From assembly GCA_900142905.1 (NCBI GenBank), contig FSRV01000001.1, forward strand, positions 62,001-126,000: a DNA stretch of 64,000 bases, read 5' to 3'. The stretch is from Burkholderia sp. GAS332 (GTDB taxonomy: Bacteria > Pseudomonadota > Gammaproteobacteria > Burkholderiales > Burkholderiaceae). Shown here piece after piece: positions 1 to 9,065 of the stretch. Each line of letters starts with the position of its first letter. Within the stretch, counting starts at the first letter, position 1. A program made the translations under genes and the position numbers. The notes beneath the pieces were generated by a model. That model worked only from the letters and a program-made list of their open reading frames with translations, searched no databases and was not told where the DNA came from.

Positions 1-2
1 CT

Positions 3-287
3 GTTCAGGCGCAAGACTCCATGGTCAAGCCGCAGCAAACGATCCAGTTCAAGGCCAATGCGTATGGCTGCCTGTCGAAGGATAAACTCGACGCTGCCGA
101 TCAACATGCGCAAGCCGGCGAACAGCAAAAGATGCAGGAATTCTTCTCCGGATATCAATGCGTCTCCACGCCGGAGAACTCCAGTTTCCGCGTTGTGCGC
201 GTGGTCGGCCATGATGTCGAATTTGTGAATTCCGCCAATAGCGACACGCAAGGCCTCTGGGCAAACGATCGATTTATTAAGCAATAA
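3..287 (+). CDS. Secreted hypothetical protein, 5' end outside window
   Basis: The frame is open from the left edge, so the ATG at 21 is probably internal. The residues before it read VQAQDS, which looks like the end of a signal peptide (cleavage after AQA). The mature part is about 90 residues with two cysteines (YGCLS and YQCVS), which could form a disulphide in the periplasm. I do not recognise the family. A Rho-independent terminator follows about 100 bases after the stop. Coding is likely because the frame carries a signal-peptide-like junction and normal codon use, but the function is unknown. Confidence 0.6.
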   Translation, partial: VQAQDSMVKPQQTIQFKANAYGCLSKDKLDAADQHAQAGEQQKMQEFFSGYQCVSTPENSSFRVVRVVGHDVEFVNSANSDTQGLWANDRFIKQ

Positions 288-390
288 GCTAAACGCCAAC
301 GTTCCGGCTAAACGCCGGGGCGTCTGATTTTCTGCATAAACCCACCGACTTTTAAAGCCGGTGGGGCTGTGAACCTGCGAGTTATAAAGC

Positions 391-419
391 GGCTGGGCAT
401 TGCGTGCCCGGCCGTTTTT
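391..419 (+). terminator. Rho-independent terminator of the first gene
   Basis: The stem GGCTGGGC/GCCCGGCC encloses a 7-base loop and is followed by GTTTTTA on the + strand. It ends the rightward transcript that enters from the left edge. Confidence 0.6.
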
Positions 420-454
420 ATTTGTGCCCATTTTTTCGATGAAATGAAACCGAT

Positions 455-489
455 AAAAAAGCCGATGCGGGCTGTCGATCCGCATCGGC
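455..489 (-). terminator. Rho-independent terminator of the ara operon
   Basis: A perfect 10-bp stem (GCCGATGCGG/CCGCATCGGC) is followed, read on the minus strand, by a run of six T. It lies about 50 bases beyond the stop of the dehydratase gene, so it probably closes the araFGH-dehydratase transcript. Confidence 0.75.
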
Positions 490-542
490 AATACGCCTTC
501 TCGCAAAGCGCAGGGAGAAACACCTAGCCGTTCAAACGGCGA

Positions 543-2276
543 TCAATGCGAATCGCGCGGCACCGGCGCGCCGCTCGATCCGACCAGGAAGTCGAGGTCG
601 GCGCCCTGGTCCGCTTGCAGCACGTGTTCGACGTAGAGCTTGTAGTAGCCGCGCGTGGGCGGCGCAGGCGGCTGCCAGGCCGCGCGGCGACGCGCGAGTT
701 CTTCGTCGGTGACGTCCAGATGCAGACGGCGCGCGTCGACGTCGAGTTCGATCATGTCGCCGGTTTGCACGAACGCGAGCGGCCCACCTGCGGCCGCTTC
801 CGGCGATACATGCAGCACCACCGAGCCGTAGGCCGTGCCGCTCATGCGGCCGTCCGAAATGCGCACCATGTCCGTGATGCCTTTTTGCAGCACCTTCTTC
901 GGCAGCGGCATGTTGCCGACTTCCGCAAAGCCCGGATAGCCCTTCGGCCCCGCGCCCTTGAGCACCATGACGCAGTGTTCGTCGATATCGAGCGATTCGT
1001 CGTCGATCTTCGCGTGCAATTCCTCGATGGTCTCGAACACCACGGCGCGGCCGCGATGCTTCAGCAGCTGCGGCGTCGCGGCCGACGGCTTGATCACCGC
1101 GCCGTTCGGCGCCAGGTTGCCCTTGAGCACCGCAATGCCGGCCTTCGGCTTGAACGGTTCGGCGAACGTCGTGATGACCTTCTCGTCGTAATTCGACGCG
1201 TTGCGCACGTTGTCCCAGATCGTCTTGCCGTTCACCGTCAGCGCTTCACGATGCAGAAGGCCTTGTTCGCCGAGTTGCTTGAGCACCGCAGGCAAACCGC
1301 CCGCGTAGTAAAAGTCTTCCATCAGGTATTCGCCTGACGGTTGCAGATTCACCAGGCACGGCACGTTCGAGCCGAGCTCCCAGTCTTCCAGCGAAAGCTC
1401 AACGCCGATGCGTTTGGCCAGCGCGATCAGATGCACGACCGCATTGGTCGAGCCGCCGATCGCCGCATTGGTGCGGATCGCGTTTTCGAACGCCTCGCGC
1501 GTAAGGATCTTGTCCATCGTCAGATCCTCGCGGACCATGTCGACGATGCGCCGCCCAGCGAGATGCGCGAGCACCTGCCGGCGGGCGTCGACGGCGGGAA
1601 TCGCCGCGTTGTGCGGCAAGCCCATGCCGAGCGATTCAACCATCGAGGCCATTGTCGATGCCGTACCCATCGTCATGCAATGGCCGCGCGAGCGGTTCAT
1701 GCACGACTCGGCTTCGGTGAATTCTTCCTGCGTCATGGTCCCGGCGCGCACTTCCTCTGACATCTGCCAGACGCCCGTTCCAGAGCCAATGTTCTTGCCG
1801 CGAAACCGTCCGTTGAGCATCGGCCCGCCGGACACCGCCAGTGCGGGCAGGTTGCACGACGCCGCGCCCATCAGCAGCGCGGGCGTGGTCTTGTCGCAAC
1901 CCACCAGCAGGATCACGCCGTCCATCGGATTGCCGCGAATCGACTCCTCGACGTCCATCGAAGCGAGGTTGCGGAATAGCATGGCGGTCGGCCGCAAATT
2001 GGTTTCGCCGAGCGACATCACCGGAAACTCGAGTGGCAAGCCGCCCGCTTCGTGCACGCCCTTTTTTACATACTCGGCGAGCTCGCGAAAATGCGCATTG
2101 CACGGTGTCAGTTCGGACCAGGTATTGCAGATGCCGATCACCGGGCGTCCGTCGAATTCGTCGTGTGGAATACCCTGGTTTTTCATCCACGAGCGATGCA
2201 GAAAACCGTCGCGGTCCTTGAGGCCAAACCACGCCTGGCTGCGCAGCGGCTTTTTAGTCTGGTTGGAATCAGCCAT
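543..2276 (-). CDS. IlvD/Edd-family sugar-acid dehydratase (probable L-arabinonate dehydratase)
   Basis: 577 residues, the usual size for the family. Members are Fe-S, Mg-dependent dehydratases. The cysteines expected to hold the cluster are visible in SELTPCN (about residue 55), VGCDKTTPA (about 125) and ESCMNRSRGHC (about 195). The ATG at 2276 has AGGAGA six bases upstream; a TTG 18 bases further out also keeps the frame open but is less likely. It is the last gene of a leftward operon behind an arabinose-type ABC importer, so dehydration of L-arabinonate in the non-phosphorylative arabinose pathway is the best guess. Other pentonates or hexonates cannot be excluded. In Burkholderia this enzyme is sometimes called AraC, not to be confused with the regulator. 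Confidence 0.85.
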   Translation of the reverse strand: MADSNQTKKPLRSQAWFGLKDRDGFLHRSWMKNQGIPHDEFDGRPVIGICNTWSELTPCNAHFRELAEYVKKGVHEAGGLPLEFPVMSLGETNLRPTAMLFRNLASMDVEESIRGNPMDGVILLVGCDKTTPALLMGAASCNLPALAVSGGPMLNGRFRGKNIGSGTGVWQMSEEVRAGTMTQEEFTEAESCMNRSRGHCMTMGTASTMASMVESLGMGLPHNAAIPAVDARRQVLAHLAGRRIVDMVREDLTMDKILTREAFENAIRTNAAIGGSTNAVVHLIALAKRIGVELSLEDWELGSNVPCLVNLQPSGEYLMEDFYYAGGLPAVLKQLGEQGLLHREALTVNGKTIWDNVRNASNYDEKVITTFAEPFKPKAGIAVLKGNLAPNGAVIKPSAATPQLLKHRGRAVVFETIEELHAKIDDESLDIDEHCVMVLKGAGPKGYPGFAEVGNMPLPKKVLQKGITDMVRISDGRMSGTAYGSVVLHVSPEAAAGGPLAFVQTGDMIELDVDARRLHLDVTDEELARRRAAWQPPAPPTRGYYKLYVEHVLQADQGADLDFLVGSSGAPVPRDSH

Positions 2277-2321
2277 GAAATCTCCTGTTGGCAAGCATGT
2301 GGGGCGGGGCGTGCGTCAGCG

Positions 2322-3326
2322 TCAGTGCACGCGCTTGCTGCGGCGGTACTGGTCGAACAGCACCGCGAGCAGCAGAATCCCGCCGCGAATCAGGTATTGG
2401 TAGAAGGTCGGCACATTCATCAGGCTCATTGCGTCCTGCACGGAGCCCATGATCAGTACGCCGACCAGCACACCGGAAATCGTCGCGACACCACCCGTCA
2501 GCGAGACGCCGCCGAGCACGCACGCGGAGATCACGCCGAGTTCGAGACCCACCGACGTTTTCGGGTCGCCGAGACTCATGCGTGACGCCAGCATCACGCC
2601 CGCAAAACCCGTTACGAGGCCCTGCAATACGAACACTGTGATCTTGATCCGCGTGACGGGCAAGCCCGCGAGCAAAGCGGCCTCGCTACTGCCGCCGACC
2701 GCCAGCACGTTCTTACCGAACACGGTTTTCTTCAGCAGAAAACCGAACAGCACGAAGCCGACGATGTTGCTCCAGATCGGATACGAAATGCCGAGGAAGG
2801 CACCGCCGCCGAGGTCGAAGAAACGCTCCTCCGAAATCATCACCGCGTCGCCGTTCGACGTGATGTAGGCGAGGCCGCGCACGACTTCCATCATCGCGAG
2901 CGTGACGATCAGCGAGTTGATCTTGTAGCGCGCGACCAGCACACCATTGACCAGTCCGACCGCGCCACCCGCGAGCACGCCAGCGGCGATGCCAAGCGTC
3001 ACGCTATGCGTCGCCGTGATCAGCGTGGACGCCACCACGCCCGCGAACGCAACGATCGACGCCACCGACAAGTCCACCTCGCCCAGCGCGAGCACGAACG
3101 TCATTGTTACGGATATCGAACCAATTAGCGTGACGGAGAGCAGCAGGCCCTGGATGTTCCGCGAGCTTAGAAAATCCGGCACGGTGAACGACAAAACCGC
3201 GAACAGGATGACGAACACCATCACGATGCCGGATTTGTTGATCAGGTCCCAGATGCGCGCGGCGCGCGCGCCCAGGCCCGCGGAAGCGACGGCTGGCGGA
3301 GAGGAGTCGGTGGAGGGTGTGTGCAT
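2322..3326 (-). CDS. araH: Sugar ABC transporter permease, AraH-like
   Basis: 334 residues with many hydrophobic helices and the RbsC/AraH family signature near the C-terminus (SACVLGGVSLTGG), so it is the inner-membrane channel of the importer. The ATG at 3326 (MHTPSTD) is preferred; a TTG at 3359 gives 11 more residues but neither has a strong ribosome site. It lies 75 bases after araG and 45 bases before the dehydratase in one operon. Substrate assignment follows the AraF-like binding protein. Confidence 0.85.
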   Translation of the reverse strand: MHTPSTDSSPPAVASAGLGARAARIWDLINKSGIVMVFVILFAVLSFTVPDFLSSRNIQGLLLSVTLIGSISVTMTFVLALGEVDLSVASIVAFAGVVASTLITATHSVTLGIAAGVLAGGAVGLVNGVLVARYKINSLIVTLAMMEVVRGLAYITSNGDAVMISEERFFDLGGGAFLGISYPIWSNIVGFVLFGFLLKKTVFGKNVLAVGGSSEAALLAGLPVTRIKITVFVLQGLVTGFAGVMLASRMSLGDPKTSVGLELGVISACVLGGVSLTGGVATISGVLVGVLIMGSVQDAMSLMNVPTFYQYLIRGGILLLAVLFDQYRRSKRVH

Positions 3327-3401
3327 GGTGTCTATTCCGTTTTCGATGGCGCGATTCAATTGGCTTCGGTTGCCTTCAGTGGCCTGATGAGTGCGGCGTG
3401 C

Positions 3402-4961
3402 CTAGCGAGGCAGCGCGAGCTTGATCAGCGCATCGGGCGTGGCCTGCGCCTTCGGCAGATTGCCGACGATGCAGCCTTCCTTCATCACGACCACGCGATC
3501 CGCCACGCCGATCACTTCGGCCAGATCGCTGGACACGACGATGACCGTGCGGCCAGCTTCAGCGAGCCCATACAGCAGGCCATAAATCTCGCTGCGCGCA
3601 CCGACGTCGATGCCACGCGTGGGTTCGTCCATCAGAAACACATCGATGTCTTCAGCGAGCCAACGCGACAGAATCACCTTCTGCTGATTGCCGCCGGAGA
3701 GCGTGCCGATCGGCGTGTCGCCGTTGCGCGTTTTGATCGAGAGTTTGCTAATGAACTCCTTGGCGGTCTGCGCTTCTTTGCGGCCGTTGAGCACGTTGAA
3801 GCGGCTGAAGTGACGGCGGCAACTGATATTGAGGTTGTCCGACACCGACGCGATCGACACGATGCCTTCCTGTTTGCGATCTTCCGGACACAACGCGACG
3901 CCTGCGCGCACGGCATCGCGCGGCGTGGCGAAGCGCACGCGCTTGCCTTTGAGCACGATCTCGCCGGAAGCCGGTTTGACTGCACCGTAGATGAGCTTCA
4001 TCAGCTCGGAACGTCCCGCGCCGACCAAGCCGAAGAAGCCGAGGATTTCGCCCTTACGTGCCTTAAACGAAGCCGGTTCGCGCAAGCCTCGCCCCATCAA
4101 CTGCCTGACGTCGAGCTGCACGCCACCGAGTTCGCGTGAGCGGTATCCGTACACGTCGGCGATCGAACGGCCCACCATGCAACTGATCAGGCGATCGCGA
4201 TCGAGCCCGTCACCGGCTTCGAACGTATCGATGCGGCGGCCGTCGCGAAACACCGTCACGCGGTCGCACAGTTCGTAGACTTCATCCATCCGATGCGTGA
4301 CGTAAATGATCGCGCGGCCCTCGGCCTTCAACGCGCGGATGATCCGGAACAGTTGCGTGGTTTCGCGCGATGACAACGAACTGGTCGGCTCGTCAAACGC
4401 GATCACGCGCGCGTCGCGCATGAGCGCCTTGCCGATCTCGATCATCTGCCGCTGACCGATCGACAGATTCTTCACCTGCTGCGCAGGATCGATTTTTTCG
4501 CCGAGTCTTTCCAACTCGCGCACCGCACGTGCAAGCAGCGACTTTTCATCGAGCACGCCGAAGCGGTTGGGCAGGGCGCCGAGCATCAGGTTTTCGGCAA
4601 CCGTCAGCTCGGGCACCAGATGCAGTTCCTGATAGATGATCGCAACGCCCGCCGCGATGGCCGCCTTGGTGGTGACGAACTGCTGCTCGACGCCATCGAG
4701 CAGCAAGCTGCCTGCCGCCGGCTGATTCACGCCGGACAGCACTTTGAGCAGCGTCGATTTGCCGGCGCCGTTTTCGCCCATCAAACCGTGTACTTCGCCG
4801 CGTCGTACTTCAAGCGACACCTGGTCGAGCGCGAGCACGCCGGGAAAACGCACGGTGATACCGTCGAGTTGCAGATACGGATCAGTCGACGTAAGCGCAG
4901 GCGAGGGCGCTTGCGCGGGCAGCGCCGCGTGGCCCGTTTCGCCAGTGTGAGAAACCGTCAT
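3402..4961 (-). CDS. araG: Sugar ABC transporter ATP-binding protein, AraG-like
   Basis: 519 residues carrying two fused ABC domains, as in the RbsA/AraG/MglA class. The first domain has Walker [10 protein letters not shown] (about residue 62), signature LSIGQRQ and Walker B VIAFDEP. The second has a degenerate Walker A (GLVGAGRSE), signature LSGGNQQK and Walker B VFLMDEP. This asymmetry is normal for the class. The first domain is preceded by a Pro-rich, Ser/Thr-rich leader of about 25 residues. The ATG at 4961 has an AGAGGC-like site upstream. It energises the AraF/AraH importer. Confidence 0.88.
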   Translation of the reverse strand: MTVSHTGETGHAALPAQAPSPALTSTDPYLQLDGITVRFPGVLALDQVSLEVRRGEVHGLMGENGAGKSTLLKVLSGVNQPAAGSLLLDGVEQQFVTTKAAIAAGVAIIYQELHLVPELTVAENLMLGALPNRFGVLDEKSLLARAVRELERLGEKIDPAQQVKNLSIGQRQMIEIGKALMRDARVIAFDEPTSSLSSRETTQLFRIIRALKAEGRAIIYVTHRMDEVYELCDRVTVFRDGRRIDTFEAGDGLDRDRLISCMVGRSIADVYGYRSRELGGVQLDVRQLMGRGLREPASFKARKGEILGFFGLVGAGRSELMKLIYGAVKPASGEIVLKGKRVRFATPRDAVRAGVALCPEDRKQEGIVSIASVSDNLNISCRRHFSRFNVLNGRKEAQTAKEFISKLSIKTRNGDTPIGTLSGGNQQKVILSRWLAEDIDVFLMDEPTRGIDVGARSEIYGLLYGLAEAGRTVIVVSSDLAEVIGVADRVVVMKEGCIVGNLPKAQATPDALIKLALPR

Positions 4962-5066
4962 CGAAAGCCTCTAGCGGGTGGACAAGCTATGCGGGCCGAT
5001 CTCGCGTTGACATGCGTGTGAACGCCAATGTGAAAAAGGCCCGCAGCGTGCAGACTCGAATACCGC

Positions 5067-6071
5067 TTAAATGCCGAGTTCTTTACGCACGTCCTGCCAG
5101 TTGCTGCGCACCATCAGCTTGCCGGTGGTTTGCGTGTCGGCGGGCGGCTGTTTGCCGTCCTTGATCCACTCAACGAGGTTTTCCGTGCTCTCCTTGCCGT
5201 GCATCGTCGAACTCACGGCGATCGTGCCGTAGAAGCCCGTCGGTTCCTTCTTCTGGAACTCGGCAAACGCTTCGCCCGCACCGTTGATGCCGACGCCGAT
5301 CACATCCGCCGCAGGAATGTGCAGTTGTTCCGTCGCGCGAACGCCGCCCAGCACGCTTTCCTCGTTAAGCGCGAAGATCACCCACTTTTTGATGTTGGGA
5401 TGCTGCGCGAGCACCGGCGACGATGCGTTGAAACCGCCTTCGTCATCGGTCGTCTTTTGCGGCGCATCGAAGATGTTTTCCTTCTTGAAACCACCGGCCA
5501 ACAACGTTTCCGTTGCGCCGTCGGTACGCAGTTTGGCGGTCGGCAGTTCGTAGTTCGTGATGCGCAGCGCGCCGACTTCTTCCGGCTTCCAGCCACGGCG
5601 CTTCATCTCTTCGGAGATCGCCGTGCCGACCTGATTGCCGATCTTGAATGCGGACATGCCCAGATGCGGCACGTTCGGCAACGGCTTGCCGGTGGAGTCG
5701 ACCAGTTGATCGTCGACCGTGACGAACTTCATGTTGTAGCGCTTCGCGCGCGCCTGGATCGCCGGTCCGAGTCGCACGTCGGGCGCGCAGATCACGAAGC
5801 CTTGGGCACCTTGCGCGCCGAGGTTGTCGATTGCGGCCAGCACTTTTTCGCCGTCCGGCGTGCCGATATTGACCACCGAGAAGCCGTCCTTCTGCCCGAG
5901 CGCGGTGGCGGCTTTCTGTTCGTTGATGAACCAGGCCTGTTCCGGCATCTTCACGAGGAAGCCGACTTTCAGCGGCTGATCCGCGTGCGCGGAGAATTGA
6001 GCGGCAAAGGGTGCGGCGAGCGCCGCGGCGGCAATTGCGGATAGCGTCAAACGGCGAAGCTTGCTGGTCAT
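5067..6071 (-). CDS. araF: Periplasmic L-arabinose-type binding protein, AraF-like
   Basis: 334 residues with a clear signal peptide (MTSKLRRLTLSAIAAAALAA, cleavage near SAHA|DQ). The mature start PLKVGFLVKMPEQAWF and later blocks such as GFVICAPD, VGINGAGEAF and NEESVLGGVRATE closely follow E. coli AraF. A good GGAGA ribosome site lies eight bases before the ATG. It is the first gene of the leftward operon (araF-araG-araH-dehydratase) and faces a LysR regulator. Specificity for arabinose over galactose or fucose is inferred from similarity only. Confidence 0.87.
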   Translation of the reverse strand: MTSKLRRLTLSAIAAAALAAPFAAQFSAHADQPLKVGFLVKMPEQAWFINEQKAATALGQKDGFSVVNIGTPDGEKVLAAIDNLGAQGAQGFVICAPDVRLGPAIQARAKRYNMKFVTVDDQLVDSTGKPLPNVPHLGMSAFKIGNQVGTAISEEMKRRGWKPEEVGALRITNYELPTAKLRTDGATETLLAGGFKKENIFDAPQKTTDDEGGFNASSPVLAQHPNIKKWVIFALNEESVLGGVRATEQLHIPAADVIGVGINGAGEAFAEFQKKEPTGFYGTIAVSSTMHGKESTENLVEWIKDGKQPPADTQTTGKLMVRSNWQDVRKELGI

Positions 6072-6447
6072 ACCTGTCTCCTAAGATTTAAAGGCTGCGT
6101 TGATTTCGTTTATTTGCAGCGCGGGAACTTACGGCCGGTGTCAGCCGGACGTGGACGAGCGTTGGGGTGGGGCGTGGGTCACGGGAGTCTCCCAACCGTC
6201 ATTGATGTCATGACGGAACGGACGGGTAGCGAGCGAGACGAGCGAATCGCGATTCATCGACGGCAGGGGTGCCAGCTAAGGAAACGGGTGAGGAAGCTCA
6301 GAAAGTCCACGAATGGTATGAGCCGCCCCAATAACTTTCCAATCCCTTTTTAGGCTATCCCGATATCAAATTCGATATGGCATGATGGAGCCTTGACGAC
6401 GGCAAACCGTCCGACAGACGGCTTCAAGCCGCTTAGGGAGACTGGCC
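6072..6447. other. Divergent araF / LysR control region
   Basis: 376 bases without a gene, between oppositely read transcription units. It should hold both promoters and the regulator's binding site. The one dyad I can point to is at 6363-6378. The part near araF is otherwise ordinary GC-rich sequence. Confidence 0.5.
6363..6378. promoter_or_regulatory. Candidate LysR-type operator
   Basis: Perfect inverted repeat ATATC-N6-GATAT in an AT-rich patch, 70 bases before the LysR start and 290 before araF. Spacing and composition fit the T-N11-A class of LysR sites, and its position suggests autoregulation. No experimental support. Confidence 0.4.
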
Positions 6448-7425
6448 ATGACGCGTAGCTACTCGAACTGGTTCGTGCGAGCGCGGCTCAAGACGCGACA
6501 GTTGCAACTGCTCGCGGCGATGGAAGAGGAGGGTAATGTCCGGCGTGCCGCCGACGTGCTCGGCATGACCCAGCCCGCCGCATCACGGCTCCTGAAAGAG
6601 CTGGAGGACATGCTGGAAGTGAGTCTGTTCGACCGCACGCCGCACGGCATGCACGCCACGCTGTATGGCGAAGTGATGATCCGTCACGCGCGGATGGTGC
6701 TCTCGAATCTCAGCCACGCGCACGAGGAAATCTCGGCACTGCGCGCCGGTCTGGCCGGCCAGGTGCGCATCGGCGTAATCGCCGCGGCCGCCGCGACGAT
6801 GGTGCCGCGCGCCATCGCCAGCGTGAAAGAACGTTATCCGCAGTTGCAGATCTGGGCGGAGGTGGAAACATCAGACGTTATGCTGCCGAGGCTCGCCGAA
6901 GGCGAACTGGATATCATGATCGGCCGGGTACTGGAGCGGCAAAACCAGTTCAAGGCCGAGGTCCACTACGAACCGCTCGCCGACGAGCCGCTGTGCGTGG
7001 TGGCGCGCCCCGGCCATCCTCTCGAAAATGAAACAGGTTTGACACTGCGCGGAATCGTCAACGCGAGCTGGGTTTTGCACCCGCCGGGCAGCGTGTTGCG
7101 CCATCGCTTTGATCTGATGTTTTCGCAGATTGGACTGAATCCACCCCAAAACGTGGTGAATACGAACAATTTCCTGGCGATTTCGAGCTTATTGCTTCAA
7201 AGCGACATGTTGGCGGTTTTACCTGATGAAGTGGCGCGTCAGTACCAACAGTACGGTGTTCTCAAGCAGGTACCGATCGATTTACCGTGCAGAATGGATA
7301 CATTCGGTATCATCACGCGCCAGTCGCATCTGCTTTCGCCGGCGGCCTCCATCGTGCTCAAAGCCTTGCGGGAAGCCGCTGCCGAGGTCTATGGCACCGC
7401 TTTCGAGCCGACAGTGGCGCGATAA
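6448..7425 (+). CDS. LysR-family regulator of the ara operon (GbpR-like)
   Basis: 325 residues. The N-terminal winged helix-turn-helix is at about residues 15-75 (LAAMEEEGNVRRAADVLGMT then QPAASRLLKELE), followed by a substrate-binding domain beginning near VRIGVIAAAAATMVPR. Arrangement and sequence resemble GbpR-type regulators that sit divergently to sugar-binding-protein genes. It is read away from araF and very likely controls that operon in response to the sugar or a derivative. The inducer is not deducible. Confidence 0.85.
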   Translation: MTRSYSNWFVRARLKTRQLQLLAAMEEEGNVRRAADVLGMTQPAASRLLKELEDMLEVSLFDRTPHGMHATLYGEVMIRHARMVLSNLSHAHEEISALRAGLAGQVRIGVIAAAAATMVPRAIASVKERYPQLQIWAEVETSDVMLPRLAEGELDIMIGRVLERQNQFKAEVHYEPLADEPLCVVARPGHPLENETGLTLRGIVNASWVLHPPGSVLRHRFDLMFSQIGLNPPQNVVNTNNFLAISSLLLQSDMLAVLPDEVARQYQQYGVLKQVPIDLPCRMDTFGIITRQSHLLSPAASIVLKALREAAAEVYGTAFEPTVAR

Positions 7426-7576
7426 ATGCTTCTCCCAATGCGATAGTCGCATTTGCAGCCGGTCTCCGGCTCGGGAGGGACACGCGATGTACAACACACC
7501 CCGAAAACGGCAACGTGCCGTCGACGATTCTTTTTCTGCTCGCTCCGGTGGAGCGAGCGCCTGGTTTAGTAACGGC

Positions 7577-8131
7577 ATGGCTCTCAAATCGACGATTTAC
7601 AAGGCAGAACTCCAGATCGCCAACATGGACCGGCACTACTACGCCGACCATTCGCTGACGATCGCCCGCCATCCCTCGGAAACCGACGAGCGGATGATGG
7701 TCCGCGTCGCCGCGTTCGCGCTGTTCGCGCAGGAACGCCTTGAATTCTGCAAAGGTTTGTCGGACGTCGACGAACCGGACCTCTGGCAGAAGGACCTCAC
7801 CGGCGCGATTGAAACCTGGATCGAAGTCGGCCAGCCGGACGAACGGCGCATTGCCAAGGCGAGCGGCCGCTCGAACGAGGTGATCGTGATCGCCTATGGC
7901 GGCCGTACGTCGGACATCTGGTGGCAAGGCGTGCGCAGCAAGGTCGAACGCATGCGCAATGTGACGGTATGGTCGCTGGGTGAAGACGTCGCCGCCGCGC
8001 TCAGCAAACTCGCCGAACGGACCATGCGTCTGCAATGCACCGTGCAGGACGGCGAAGCATGGCTCGGCAGCGCCGAGGCCGACGCGGTGAAAATCGAGTG
8101 GACGGTATTGAAGGCGCCCGCCAACGCGTGA
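7577..8131 (+). CDS. yaeQ: YaeQ family protein
   Basis: 184 residues, the expected length for YaeQ. Recognisable blocks are MALKSTIYKAELQIAN, RHYYADHSLTIARHPSETDE and RIAKASGRSNEVIVIAYGG. YaeQ has a PD-(D/E)XK-like fold, and its biochemical role is unsettled. The ATG at 7577 matches the normal family start; the frame remains open upstream into the end of the LysR gene, which I regard as accidental. It is a single gene, 150 bases after the regulator. Confidence 0.88.
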   Translation: MALKSTIYKAELQIANMDRHYYADHSLTIARHPSETDERMMVRVAAFALFAQERLEFCKGLSDVDEPDLWQKDLTGAIETWIEVGQPDERRIAKASGRSNEVIVIAYGGRTSDIWWQGVRSKVERMRNVTVWSLGEDVAAALSKLAERTMRLQCTVQDGEAWLGSAEADAVKIEWTVLKAPANA

Positions 8132-8243
8132 TGCGCCTGAAAGTGCCGATAGCTGCTGCTGCTGGAGTTCGTCTACGCCTGTGGGTGCATGTCTGACTTG
8201 ACGTCTGCGGGTTGCACAGGCTGGGAAGCAGCGGCCACGCCTA

Positions 8244-8669
8244 TTACAGCGACGTCACACGCGACGCTTCGGGCGGCCCTTTGAGCTCGACCATATTGCC
8301 TTCCGGGTCGAATAGATAGATCGACTGCCCAAATCCGTCCGCGCCATAGCGCAAAGCCGCCTCGCCAGGCCTTGCGCCATGTTCGGCCAGATGCGCCGTG
8401 AGCGCCTCGGCGTCGAACGGGTCAACGCGCAAACACACGTGATCCATATTCCGCCCCGCGCCCGGCACACCATTCTCGGGGTGATCGAGCGTCCCGCCGA
8501 CCTTTAACAAGTCGATCAGCGAGCGCCCCGCCCGCAATTGCGTCAGGCCCAGATCGGCCTGCTCCTTCTCGACGCTGCAACCGAGCACCTCGCAATAAAA
8601 GCGCGTCATCTCCGAAACGTTCGACGCCCGAATAACGATGTGATCAATCTCGCGAATGTGGATTCTCAT
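8244..8669 (-). CDS. VOC-superfamily protein (glyoxalase/bleomycin-resistance fold)
   Basis: 141 residues with the paired beta-alpha-beta-beta-beta modules of the vicinal oxygen chelate fold. IDHIVIRASN carries the first metal-ligand His, NMDHVCLRV the second and GNMVELKGP the terminal Glu. The ATG at 8669 has GGGGCG upstream; the open frame extends further but without similarity. Family members are metal-dependent isomerases, dioxygenases or resistance proteins, and nothing in the neighbourhood narrows the substrate. Confidence 0.8.
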   Translation of the reverse strand: MRIHIREIDHIVIRASNVSEMTRFYCEVLGCSVEKEQADLGLTQLRAGRSLIDLLKVGGTLDHPENGVPGAGRNMDHVCLRVDPFDAEALTAHLAEHGARPGEAALRYGADGFGQSIYLFDPEGNMVELKGPPEASRVTSL

Positions 8670-8790
8670 GTCGAACGCCCCTTGGCTGGTTCGCAGAAAG
8701 GATGAACAGCCATCAGTGTAGGAGAAAGAAGGGGGCAGCGAGAGCGGGTGATGAACCCGCCGCGAGGGACAGATCAAAAATGATCAGACG

Positions 8791-8853
8791 AAAAAAAGCC
8801 CGCTCTATGTGGAGCGGGCTGAATCCATATCAGGAGGAGACATGGAGGAGACA
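8791..8853 (-). ncRNA. Candidate small RNA with two anti-Shine-Dalgarno repeats
   Basis: On the minus strand a promoter-like pair (8860-8888) is followed about seven bases later by a ~63-nt stretch. This ends in a 9-bp GC-rich hairpin (AGCCCGCTC/GAGCGGGCT, 8797-8820) and seven T. Just after the predicted 5' end the RNA holds two direct copies of UGUCUCCUCC (plus-strand coordinates 8844-8853 and 8833-8842). UCUCCUCC is complementary to strong ribosome-binding sites. No leftward gene lies upstream that would need this terminator. A name or known family cannot be assigned from sequence alone. Confidence 0.6.
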
Positions 8854-8859
8854 GGTACT

Positions 8860-8888
8860 AATATACACATGGGGTTGGTGCGACGCAA
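8860..8888 (-). promoter_or_regulatory. Sigma-70-like promoter of the candidate sRNA
   Basis: Minus strand: -35 TTGCGT (8883-8888), 17-base spacer, -10 TATATT (8860-8865). The spacing is ideal and the -10 is strong. Predicted start near 8853. Confidence 0.55.
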
Positions 8889-9065
8889 TAACTTTTTAAG
8901 GGAAAACCCGATATCGTGCCAAATTGTCGCAGTTTGAGGCGAAACGAGCGCCTGGCGGGGCCTCAGGTCTACGAGGAAGCGCAATGACAGAGCAAGAACC
9001 GGGGCGTAGTGTGTGGGCATGCGGCCTACATTGATGAGCATCGACACCGCCTTTCCGGGACCATC

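Noticed and set aside
8805..8870. 21-codon frame (MCILVPVSSM...) over the sRNA candidate as a leader peptide
   Set aside because: The predicted transcription start lies inside the frame, no ribosome site precedes it, and no gene follows the terminator.
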